NCBI GenBank assembly: GCA_951799445.1
Contig: OX637287.1
Span: 43,739,724 to 43,803,723, forward strand
Length of the DNA stretch: 64,000 nt
Origin: Pseudisothecium myosuroides
Lineage: Eukaryota > Streptophyta > Bryopsida > Hypnales > Lembophyllaceae
Direction of reading: 5' to 3'
The translations under genes were made by a program, and so were the position numbers. Below, one piece after another: positions 22,878 through 34,327 of the stretch (within the stretch, counting starts at the first letter, position 1; each line of letters starts with the position of its first letter). The notes beneath the pieces are model-generated. The model was not told the origin of the DNA. It made no database searches and worked only from the letters and a program-made list of their open reading frames with translations.

Positions 22878-25800
22878 ATGGACGGTGTGCGATTCAACGG
22901 AGCACGAGCTTTCGTTGATGCCACTCACTCGGTTCCCTCTCGTACAGTCGTGGACGCGGCCACGCCCGGTCAGCTTCATTCCACCGCTTCCGAGAATGTG
23001 TCTTCCTTGAGACGACTCAAGAGCGATCATGTCCCTCGTCGCCGACCAGTGGTAGTCGCGGCCGGCTTCGAAAGCGACCTAAAGAAACTTTCCAAGAGGA
23101 GATCGCGAGCTCGCGTGGCGACCGTCGAAGCCGTCGACCCCGACCCGACGGCGGGGAAGTTGCTGGGCGAGAGCTTGCATGCTCGTCTCGAGGCCGCGTA
23201 CAGGCAGCCTTCGTTTGCGACTCTGATGAGTGATTTCGAAGCCAAGTTGGGGAATTCAGTAGTAAACGACGAGGATATAGCTCGGGCCTTTGGTTTAGAA
23301 TTGGAATCCAGGTCGGACTCTGGCGATAATTCAGTCTGGCAGGACTCTCCATCTAGAATCACCAGTCAACGTGCAGCAGACATTCCGGACCGTAATGGCG
23401 ACATAGCCACCTCTTCCATTTCTTCGCCGAAACCCGAGGATACCATCATTGATGTCGACGCAAGTGTAATAGATTTGGAATCAAGGTCTGATTCCGGAGC
23501 TAATCCAGTCCAGGACACGCAATTGAGCAATCCTAGTACTAGAACCAAGACCCCAGCTGCTGATAACTCCGACGACACAGCAAGCTCTTCGATTTCTTCG
23601 CCGAAAGCAGTGAAAAGACGTCGACAGAGGAATGTGGAGGGGAACAGGATTTTGAAGATTGCGAAGAACCCAGTCACGCGCCGGCCAAGGAAACTCAAGG
23701 CGCCGGAAGAGACTGTCAAGTCTGTCGGAAGTGATGAAGCGCCCGTTGTGGAAGAGCGTGGGGGCAAGCGGCGTTTGAGTTTGAGGAGCCGGATAGCGAG
23801 GAAGCAGAGCAAGCAGTCGGACTCGGGCGCTGCCGTGGCACACTCCTCCGAGAGCTTGCGTCCCGAAGATCGGGATCTTTGGTCACAGGAAGTCGATGAT
23901 TTGATCAATGAATACAGTACTTCCCTGGATCTCGCTGCACCCTTGTGGGATAACTTGGACCGCGGCTTGCTCACTGCGCATGAGGAGAATCGTCTCGCTA
24001 TGCACATGAAACCGATGAAGGTGAGGATTTGAATTTCTTGGTATTGTTGAATTGTCAAACTTACTAAACTAGGGTGCTTCAGAGCAGCAGACGTTGAATT
24101 CCAAGTTCTCATTACTCTAAAAACCAGAACTGTTTAACATCTGAGGCACGGAACTTTGTGTTCTAGGGTGCTATTTTATCTGCCAACCGTTGATCACCAG
24201 AGAAATCTAAAATGTCTACAGAGCCAATTCCGTAGTGCAACTCTGGATTTTTACAGCTTCCAAGAGTAAAAAATTCCAGGCTTTATTCCATACTCAAGCA
24301 GTGCAATTCCATTGTTGTCCTAAAGAACTGGCTCTGTGGATATTTTGGAATTCTCTGGTGTACGGAGATGAGTGGTGGGATTGCAGGATCCATGGACTTG
24401 CGGTTTCTTCATTGACCTAATTGAATACCTGCTGGTGGAATGGAACTGCAGAAATTGGAGAAATTGCAGAAGACCTTGACGAAGCAGGTGGGGAGGGAGC
24501 CAACCGATGAGGAGTGGGCTTCTGCTGACGCGGTGGAGCTTTCCACATTGCGTCGTCGGCTTGCATTGGGCCGGGCCGCTCGTCTGAAGCTCATTCAGGT
24601 AACCAAGACCACTTTGCTTTAATCCTCTTTATTGAAGTATCTGTTGTGAGGATTCATCCTTCTTTACAACAGGTAGGAAAAAGGCTCAAAAGTTTGACAA
24701 TCAGTGTAGAGAGCTTGCATCACGGCACTACTTGTGAATGTTGACTCAAAATTGTGCACGAGGATTTCTTTTCCTGAGGAATCTCTTCAAGAATATTATG
24801 TTATCGTCATAGCTTAGGCACCCATAATACGTGATTATCAATGGACAAGTGACAATAACGAATGACTAAACGGTGGTATAGGTTGTCTAGAATCCTTTCC
24901 AAGCTGGGTGAATTCCATATTATCACATTCGTGTGTGCAACTAGCTTTCCTGTGATACAACTCTTGGTGTACTTCTAAGCCTGCTGGTTAATCCATTTCA
25001 GCGGGACATAGACAACCTGCAGATTGAAGAGCCTGACATTTCACTGACGCAGAATCAGAATTCCTGTTCCCAGGATGAGTGTTTCAAGAGCTTGCGTTTC
25101 TGAAGATGTTGTGTTGTTGTCCTTGTTTGTGTAGAGAAACTTGCGGTTGGTGCTGTCCCAAGCTTACAGGTATTACAAGGACAGTATGAGCCTGTCGGTT
25201 CAAGATTTGTGTCAAGAAGGTGTGATGGGCCTCATGCAAGCGGTGGACAAATTTGATCCTAGCAAAGGCTACCGATTCTCCACCTACGGCATTTACTGGA
25301 TACGGAATTCGATTTTGCGAGCTCAGACCAAGTCGGGGCACATGCTCCGGTCTCCTCACAATGTTTCCACGGTTAGTCACTCATCGCCATCTACTCCCAC
25401 CACACACCAAATTTCTACACCTGATTACAACCTGACAAAGGGAGTTTTAAGAGTTTGCCTTGGAAGAAATGAAACGGAGTTTACCATCTCAATTGAACCA
25501 TTACCACCTGCTAAGTGGCAAAATTTGTCCATTAACATGATGTTTGAACTCATAAAAACTCCCTTGTGAACGTTTCTTTTTTGTTAAATCGGTGGAATTC
25601 CTTGACTTTGACACTTTTTAGGGTCTCGGACTAAAACAAAAATCTATAACAGTTTTAGCTTTTGGAGCTTTGTGAAGATGAATGTCGCAATTTTTAGCGT
25701 CCAAGATAGTGCCAATTTAACGAAATTGAGAACCTTGGTTGCAAATCCAACCCCTGTGGAGTCTAGCTTAGACTGTACACCTTCTAAACTAGGGTCGATT

Positions 25801-27299
25801 TCAGACACACCTTAATTAGCACTTTGAAAGTTCGTACTTTATTATTGAATCAGTGTCCAAGAAGTCCAAGAAATACATGCTAGGAGAATTTAGTGTCCAA
25901 GAAATAAATGTTGGGAGAATTTGGAATCCCCTTTCTTTCAATTGCCAACAAGATTTAATTAAAACTACTACAGTTGACAGTTTAGCGATTATAGGAACGA
26001 TGCTCAAATGCTTCTTATTCAGATTGCTCTTAAGAGTAGTTACCTCACATAACAACTCGTGGCAATAGCATGCCTGACGAGATTCCAGAGCTAGTTATCA
26101 GGCTCGTCGTCAAACAAGTAGTTCTGCCACTGTCCCATTTGGTTAAAACCCTTGCAGAATGTTATGCTAGTAGTGGAGATAATTCTCTTACTGACACATC
26201 ATTGTGTAATCTGTTTGAATGTACAGCATAGGGTGAACATCAAGCGTACCAGGAGTGAGCTGACTGCTGAGTTGGGTAGGCCACCAACGGATGAGGAGAT
26301 TAGGAAACGCCTTGGCATCACTGCAGACCGGTTTCGGGACATTTTAAGGACCAACGTGCGCGCTTCGTCTTTGCACGAGCGTGACCGCGTGACAGGTCAA
26401 GAGAAAGTGGAGAATTTAGTCAGTGAAGAAGATGCGTTGTCCGCCTATGCGAGAGACACTTCCATGGTCCTATATGGGTTAGATGATGTGGTAAGGGCTC
26501 ACATTCAAAACTTTTCTCTGTCCTTCGCTGGATTGCAAACCCGCGAATTTCTCACTCATTTTGTGGGTATGAAACATTCGTTATGGAAAGCTGTTAAATA
26601 TTGGAATGGTTGAACGGATGGAAACCCTAGTTTCTTGGATGATATTTTTGTGACTAGAGGGCTAAAATTGGTTCAACTTTTGAGGATACATGTTGTAGAA
26701 TGTCATGTCATGTCTTGACACGGACTGATACTTAAAAGATGAGAAATTTTATGATATTGAGTTAAGTTTCTCTCTCCTAATACTGCGTACAACCTAGTTG
26801 ATAAACCAACCCTTACAAAATCTTGGTTGAAAACTTACTGTATGAACATGAGAGCCTAGGGTTGATTTTGGTACACCTGTAATCAACACTTTCAAAAACT
26901 TGTAGTAAATTGATTCAGTGTCCTAAAATACATGTAAAGAGAATTTAGTAACCTCTTTTGATTATCAAGGAGACCTAACACGCTAGGAATCGTGCTCAAT
27001 GCTTGTTTGGATACATTTAGATATGTGGTTACCTTGAGAGGGAGTTTGACCTCGAGGTGGTGCTTCAGTTCATTGATTTTTTGAATTGTTTTTTTTGACA
27101 GCTGGATTCGCTGCGGCCGAAGGAAAATCTAGTATTGAGGCAAAGATATGGGCTTGATGGAAAGGGGCAGCGGTCCCTCTCCGAAGTGGGACTCATTTTG
27201 AACTTGTCTCGGGAGATGGTTCGAAGACATGAACTTCGAGGTCTCTTGAAACTGCAGCACCCGACTAGGGTTGAGTATCTTCGAAACTACTTGAACTAA
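22878..27299 (+). CDS. Plastid RNA polymerase sigma-70 factor (SIG family, SIG5-like)
   Basis: Nuclear-encoded sigma factor that would direct the bacterial-type plastid RNA polymerase to promoters. Exons: 22878-24020, 24452-24598, 25135-25371, 26227-26490, 27102-27299 (TAA); all introns GT-AG, phase 0; 662 residues. Exon 1 (residues 1-381) is a long Ser/Arg-rich, poorly conserved part that should contain the plastid transit peptide. Exon 2 carries the '[18 protein letters not shown]' part of region 1.2/2.1. Exon 3 has region 2 ([43 protein letters not shown]). Exon 4 has region 3 ([18 protein letters not shown]). Exon 5 has region 4 with the helix-turn-helix ([25 protein letters not shown]). 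The SREMVR variant in region 4.2 suggests the SIG5 branch, which is tentative. Residues about 138-190 and 197-247 are an internal repeat. Confidence 0.9.
25742..26060 (-). repeat. Dispersed repeat P in sigma-factor intron 3
   Basis: Shares ordered blocks with 26800-27060 in the next intron: 'CCAACCC', 'CTAGGGT(C/T)GATTT', 'ACACCT..AATTA/C..CACTTT', 'ATTGATTCAGTGTCC', 'AGAGAATTTAG', 'GATGCTCAA(A)TGCTT' and 'GGTTACCT'. Parts match 50735-51065, and in reverse 8465-8690 and 59580-59870. Confidence 0.55.
26800..27060 (-). repeat. Dispersed repeat P in sigma-factor intron 4
   Basis: Homologous to the intron 3 copy. 'GAGCCTAGGGTTGATTTTGG' here is the reverse complement of the 'AATCAACCCTAGG' type block of the 59.6-kb copy. 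The repeat ends close to the exon 5 acceptor. Confidence 0.5.
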
Positions 27300-29680
27300 T
27301 TAATGTGAAGATCGGAGAGTGTAGAGAGGTGTAGCTCGTGTACGTAAATCATGACGGACAAGGAGCGGCATTTTTAGTCGATGTAGTTACATGTATCATA
27401 TAATTTAATAGCCAGCCAGATTGGGATTGGGATTTTCCGTTTACCCATTCTGCTCACAGATATCCTATAGGTGTTATTCTTAGCACTCTGGTGCAAATTG
27501 GAAGAATCAAAGCTTGTGCTAATGTTGTTGGAATTTTGTCGAAGGCTTTGCCCTTAGAGCAATGACTTGCTTATTGAGTACCGCAGACTTCCTCACACTC
27601 ACATTCATTGTAGATGTTGCTTTTGTCAATGCGAGCCTTGCAAGCTTTTCAATCAGACGATTGCACTTGAAATTGCACTTGCCCTGCATGTATACCGCTT
27701 GAGAATATCCTCTTTATCCCTTCGCTTCCATATTTGTGGTGCACAACCTCAATTCATTTGCAATTATGGATTGATATTTTCAGCTTTTACCAGAAGTCTG
27801 TGATCTCCGAGGTTGTAGAGGGTGGAAATTGTAAGAATTTGTGAAAGAGTACAGGTCTTGTGCTGATTGTATGGTGGTTATCTTGACGTATTACCTCGAG
27901 CTCTAACGATGTATTCATACTGTATAAGCTTCCTGTTTTTTGGATGGTTGTGTGATGTAAGGTGTGGGCACCCCAAAACCGCCACCTTTTGCTACTGTGG
28001 CTAGTTAGTTACTATTATCAGACTAGTCAAATTTTCATATTTTCTTGTTGGGAAGTGAAACGGGTTTCATTTGGATACCGTATGCAAAAGTTATGAAAGG
28101 GCAAAGATTTTTTTGGTAGAGGTTTTAAAATCTTTTCTTCCACACAGGTACAACCACTATTGATTTTGGAGATGTACCAGAGTGATGATGGCAATTGTAG
28201 GTCAATGGCGCATTTTGAGGTGGCCACCTTAAGTTAGTGGTAGGAGAAGGAAGATTTGGAGTTGTGCTATTGATTTTGGAGATGTACTAGAGTGATGATG
28301 GCAATTATAGGTCAGTGGTGCATTTTGAGGTGGCCACCTTAAGTTAGTAGTAGGAAAAAGAAGATTTGGAGTTGTGCATAGGGATAGGGAATAAATGCTA
28401 ATTGATCCCTTGAGGAGCCTAAAGTGGTCACTCTAAGCATCTGATTTAGATTAACTTCAAATTGGTCCAAATTTAGAAATTCATGTAGAGTGGATGGATG
28501 TTAGAAATCTTGCTTTGTATTAAAATGGTGTACAAATTGCAACAATCCAAGTAGTGGAAGGTCTCCAAATACCATAATATTAACTAATAATACATCAATA
28601 ATATACTATTTTATTACGTAGTACAATGTACGATAATATATTGTAGTATATTAAATACGTACACCATTGGAGTTTGAATGTTTTGTTGTTTGAAGATCAT
28701 AAAATTGATGTTTAGCTATTAGAATTGACCTTCTAATATTGTAATAAGTACATGATGCTAGAGGCATTTATAAGCTAGCACCTTGTATAATATATAGATT
28801 ATAATTTTTCACTTTGACATTTAACAAATAAATTTAAGAAAAATTCAAACATATGCTTGCAGTTTATTCTTAGAAGGTCAAAATGTCTAGTTTTGCATTC
28901 AAATTTGCCTCATTGGAAAATAAAATTGCTTTCATCTTTGTGTTGTTGTGAACATGAATAGGTCTCTAACTAATGGACAACTATATGCCTTGCAATACAC
29001 AAAATTTGTTGCAAAGAGTATTGTTGGATGCACACCAAATTTGGTATACTGCACCACCACCAAGCACACTTTCCACTTTTTTACACTTGAAATTTTTATC
29101 TACACGTCCATATTTCCATAGAGAGCATTGATTTGAAAACAGATATTGAAATTTGTCTTTTTTAACAACCCAACGGGTTAAGTCTATCATAGCTTCTATA
29201 TTGGCATATTCTCCCATAGCTTCTATATATTGTGCACACAAGCACTTGAGAGAAGTCTTCAAAGAAATGATTCCTTATGAGATGGTTACGTACCTCAAAT
29301 CCCTCCTCCAGAAGTTTAATTTCATTGCAAGGTGGCAATGTCCAGCTTGAGTTGGCAAGTATCATACTAACAAATATGACCAATCAATATGCCCACAAGG
29401 TACTTTGCAATTCAATACCAACCCGTTTATTGTGTTTGCATCAATCAGTCCAAGGGAAATGGGCGTACCTAGAAAGCCTCTAAATTGACGCCGCCAAAAT
29501 CACACCTTTATTTGGGATAAAAGGCTTCATGTACAGTACATGCTCTTCAACCTTGAACATTTCATTCTCGTCTCTTTCCAAAGAAACGATTCTAGTGCTT
29601 GGACGTATGCACACTATGTAAGAGTTGAAACATCTTTTGCAGGTTCCTAAATTGCCAGTCCTGGAAACATCTGCACGAGA
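27300..29680. other. Intergenic region between convergent genes
   Basis: Contains the TAAGGTG-ended repeat at 27958-28341. At 28981-29262 a minus-strand open frame of 93 residues (including 'KCKKVESVLGGGAVYQIW') is not recognised. It might be a transposon remnant, but no domain can be named. Otherwise nothing is recognised. Confidence 0.5.
27958..28341. mobile_element. TAAGGTG-ended MITE with duplicated right end
   Basis: The left end is TAAGGTGTGGGCACCCCAAAA. The right end, reversed, is TAAGGTGGCCACCTCAAAA, at 28231 and again at 28341 because a 110-bp segment starting CTATTGATTTTGGAGATGTA is tandemly duplicated (28157 and 28267). The element at 36704-36981 is homologous, sharing 'CCATATTTTCTTGTTGG'-type blocks, 'TTGATTTTGGAGATGTAC' and the end. 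Confidence 0.65.
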
Positions 29681-32600
29681 TTACCTGAAGTACGAGGCAA
29701 TGAAGCCTGTGATAGTTCGCACAGCCCAGTAAAAAAGCAATGCTAAAACGCTTAGTACCAAGAACTTCTTCTCTGCCATAAACCGAAAATTGACTCGCCA
29801 ACCTCGATCTCTGGCCTCCAGCTGCAGGATCAGCAAGATTTGCAAAAGCAAGTTCTTGATGAAATTTAGAATGTCGGATAGCTTCACTTCATTTTGCCCA
29901 CTACTAGGAAGGACAACTTCTGAGGGATCCGCATCTTCGTCAACACCTTCATTACCAGCGGGCACTTCGCTAACCTTTGCATCATTACTAGGTGTTAGGC
30001 CTAGAGTGGAGTTAATTGCATCTGACACCCTTACGAACAACCGTGCAAGAAATGCCACCTCGGTGCTTTCAATCGGCCGTCTCATCCAGTCTCCTTTGTA
30101 CTTCACATCCTGCCAAGAGTGACGCTGAAGCCCCAGGCTACGGGTTGTAGCTGCAGCATCACGATCACTATGATTATCTGGTTGAGATGCCAAAGGAGAT
30201 TGACAGTATGCAGGCTGATAAATCCCAAGAGGACTGTCCAGGGTGTGCAGATCAAAGATCTTCCGAGCAACATCTTTCACCGACTCCAATGCTTGTGCAC
30301 TCAATGGAGGTTTTTCGCTCGATGATGCCTGGATTTCCACTTCCGCTCGCATGAATAATGCCTGACAACAAAAATTACCAACACCTCTGATCAAGTCACA
30401 TTGTGATCCATCCATAGACTCTAAAATAACAGATGAAATGTATAGTTCCTATTGTTTACAAAATCTCGTATCCACTCTTGAGGAATGGTATTTCCATGGT
30501 GGACAGCAAGCCGAATATATGCATCAATGCAGAGGACATAGAAGACCTCAGCTAGTTACGAGTTCAACACATTCCTCCCGGAAATTTCTTAAACCAGATC
30601 AGATATGGGGTTTACACCGACTGTAGTGAATAAAAAAAAAACACTTTTCCATAACAAGTTAAATCATCACAAAAGTCCCTACCCACTGATTATCGATAAT
30701 TTTAATGATTTTTCAGTTAATTGATGGGTCCGTACTAACACGCCATTGAATCAATCGTAAAATAACGTTGAAATCACTATTACGTCATCTTCGTATACAT
30801 TATGTTCGTACAAATTGAACACTGAAACACAGCAAAAAAGGACAACTGTTTCAGAGCTAAGAAAATCGAAATATTAATGCATACAAAAACGACATAACTA
30901 AAACGTTAATTTGCTTTTCTTTTGACATTGACACAATGACTTTTTAGTACATACCAATCAATTAACTGAAAACAGACTCAAAAGGGACAATTGTGACTAT
31001 GTGCATCTAGTTAACATAATTTAGAGAAGAAATTGGATAAAGCGCGAACCTGGAGTAGACGATTGCCTCCATTGTCCATCATGCTAAAAAGTTTTAATTG
31101 AGGAGGTTTGCTTCGGAGAGGAGAACGCATCATGAGTCCATCTCCTCGTTCCTGCTCGTCGTCTGTCTCAGCACCCTCTTCCCAGTCCTGGAATCCAGCT
31201 AGTGACGTAAGTAAAAAAATTTGCTATACTTACTTCTTGAATCTGTGAAACCTTTCATTTCCTGATCTGATAAAATCCCACAACTTCAAGTAACCTATAG
31301 AGAACAGAAGACGTGTAGCGAATTGCTTAAAACATCGTCCATCAGTCAAGTAAATAGAACGTACACTGTTTGATGTGAAAAACAATGGCTAAGAAAAAAG
31401 AATCGTAGCATCACCTGTAATTGCTCCTGAATGGTGGGTGCTATGTCTAGTAGTACATTAGAGCGCTGATGTGGGCGGCCGTACATGTGACCCCCATAAG
31501 CGGCATCAACTTTACGGAGAAGATCCAGTAACTCCTTAGATTTTGCTAAGACAGATAACACCTGAATCAACCAAATCTCTTCCAATGAATAGATAAATTC
31601 CTTACAAAAGCAACTATAAATAGGAAGCATTGGCTGCACAGTGATGCAAAGTAAAAACATATGTCTAGACCCAAAAAGCGACAACCCACGACAAACAATA
31701 GCTGCAAAACAAACGAAATCAGAAGAGTCAACTCGATGAATAAAATGTCACTTCACAGATAGTTGATTAATAAACGGGCAATACAGTGTAAATAATTCCT
31801 GCTCAGCAAGATAGAAGGTTACCTTGAAAACCATCTGAAAAATGGCCTCAGGATCCAGATGCACAAACCTCAGTGCAAATTCCAAGAAATTTGTCACTAA
31901 AGAAGTGTAAAAGAGGTAGTTAGTTAACACGTAACCCTGCGAAAAGTCAACAGTCGGGGTCAGCATCGTTACACAGACATCAAAAAACCGGCATCTCCGG
32001 CGGAAGGCGTTGCATGTTTTCACCCTGATACCATACCATACATGCACTGCACCACTGCTTCCCTTCCACTCCACTTGGAGATTAGTACGAGACATTAGTA
32101 CGAGAATATCAAAAGACATTCAGGCTGATAACATGGTCTATTGATCTAAATGAAACTGTTGATTCTTAATGGCCCCTTCATGTATAAAGCCCCTCCATGG
32201 ATGAAAATCGGGTTCGACGACAGAACTTGAAATCTGATATATGAAACATCGAAATTGCATGAATGGGTTAAGGTGGACTAAGAACTATGAATAAGTGAAA
32301 TAGCCCTAAAGTGCACGTGGTACATAAAGTATGAATTTTCACCTAAAATGGCCACAATCACTCGCTTACAGAGTAGGAGAAAATCATTCTGTTGTTCCTT
32401 GGACCAGTAACAGAATGAATCAAATGCAAGAATTTTCAGCAACCTTCCTTGGTAGCTTCTAAACTGCAAAGAATTCCAAGTATCTTGAGAATTTATCAGT
32501 TAATTTTTCACTACAGTAAAGTATGCAAATTTCTTCTCATCTGAGGCTTCTGCGAGGGCTTCTATAAGTTGCATAGAATCGTATAAAGAAGCTGTGCAGA

Positions 32601-34327
32601 ATCATGATAACTAAATACCTGCCAAAGCTCGGTAAAAGAATCCGCGGCAATCCTTCTGTCCAAGGCCTTCGAACTGGTAAAACCTACTCCAGAACCTCCA
32701 TTCGATTTCTTCAGAGATAAACTTGGAGACAGCCTCGGACCAGAGTCCCTGCTTCCCATGCTGTCTACATCCTTTTGCTGTGCTTGCTCTCTGGCAGTTG
32801 CCGCATCCAAACCCGTGTTCCAAGGCTCAAGGTAGTCTACCCATACATCCACAACCTGAGCTATTTTCCTGACGGCTGTCCCCATAGGCCATTGCCGAAA
32901 CGCTCGAAGTAGAAATCTATACAGAGGTCTATGCAAAGCCTGCAAGTATGCATTTGACGGCGAAGGGAACTGAGAAGTTCCAAAAGAGGGTGAGAGCGAA
33001 AGAGGAGAGGAGAAGTGTCCAGACGGACTCTCCGACAACTTTCTACGAAGGTTTAGGCTATAATCTATTACTGGAGACGATGAATTGGCCAGTAAATGCT
33101 CGCCTATTGATAATCGAAAGTTGCTATTTAGAAACTTAATCAATACTTTGAGAGAATCTGTCAAGTCCGATCCAGGAGGAATGTAGCTTAAACCTGGCGC
33201 CGTTCCTCCCACTTGAAATCCGAGAGATTGCCTAGTAGCCAAAGGTAACGGAGAAGGATCATCATCCACAAGCCAAAACTCAATCAGAGTGTAAATAAGA
33301 ATATCCCCATGAGTTGCGCTTCCGCCATCACCCAACTGCAACTCCAGCCCAGGATACCCTCTAGTTGGTCTACTTGACAAGACAAAATGGGAAAGATAAA
33401 GCTTCAAGAGCTGGAGATAAGGGCTCCCGCCAACCCCTACTGCTTGCGGGGAGTGGGATAAACGAGGGATGGAGGACGCCCAACTCTCGAGCTGCGTTCG
33501 AAACTGAAATGATCGAGATGGTGTATAACGCCTACTAATTCCTCCTGCTGCTGCTTGAGGTTGATTTACGTCCTTGCAAACTGCGTAGTACGCAAACCAA
33601 AACATATAATACTCAAAGACATCCAAATGAACCTGCAAAACGACATCGCAGTACACTCGTTAATTCTCGTACCTATTATAAATGTCTAAAGTCCTATGCT
33701 TGTTCGCACTTCAAACGAATTAGCATTCCACTCGAAACTGCATTGCGAATCTATATTCAGAAGAAGCCATGCGTCCCTGCAACTACTTGTATTGCACAAG
33801 ATTCAGAGATATGTCAAACTCACCTGCATGCATCCGTTCGGGTCCTCCATTATGCGGCTTTTAAACAGAGCTGAAACTTGACACAAGATCTGAGCACCTT
33901 TCTCCTGCGAGAGTAGCTTTCTGACCCACTCTGGCAGTCTCTCCATTGGAAAGACATAGCGAACGAAATTTTCCTTGTCCACGGCCAGAAGGGACGAAAA
34001 CAGAGAACCACGCGGTGACAAAAGAGCAATCAATGCCCGTGCGGCTGCCTCATTTCCCGGCACAGAGGCTTGAGCAAGCCAACCCCCGGCTGATGACGCC
34101 GGCTGAGCGGCAACGGTAGAGTCCTCGAAACCAAAGATCTTCCGCAGCAATATTGGGAAACAGAGGCGGTAAAAGTCTCGCACATGCTCGCCGCCCACCG
34201 TTTGCAGCTGGGCTTCCACTGCTTGACATGCTGCCGATATATCACGACTCGTACATTGCATCAAGTAGTTTTGCAGCTTCTGTGCATCATCATCCGCATC
34301 CGAGGGCAATGACATACGCCCTACCAT
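29681..34327 (-). CDS. SMPD4-like protein (neutral sphingomyelinase 3 family)
   Basis: Exons in reading order: 34327-33824, 33632-32619, 32463-about 32343, 31936-31823, 31561-31415, 31187-31050, 30361-29681 (TAA). The product is about 905 residues, close to animal SMPD4. Start ATG at 34327. Features that recall the family are the N-terminal DFYRLCFPILLRKIFGF, the FEYYMFWFAYYAVC segment opening exon 2, a Ser-rich middle, and a single hydrophobic C-terminal anchor (FLVLSVLALLFYWAVRTITGF). Animal homologues sit in the ER/nuclear envelope and are linked to sphingomyelin hydrolysis and nuclear pore organisation; the role of plant homologues is not clear to me. The exon 3 donor I chose (GTGAAA at 32342) is phase 1 but exon 4 needs phase 0. 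A different donor or a missed small exon is likely there. Other junctions are phase 0. Confidence 0.78.

Noticed and set aside
22878..23843. Long minus-strand frames opposite the sigma-factor exon 1
   Set aside because: Antisense shadows of a GC-rich exon; the plus strand continues into clear sigma regions with correct splice phases.
28981..29483. Open frames next to the SMPD4-like 3' end as a transposase remnant
   Set aside because: The residues do not show a nameable transposase motif. Recorded only as an unassigned open frame in the intergenic entry.
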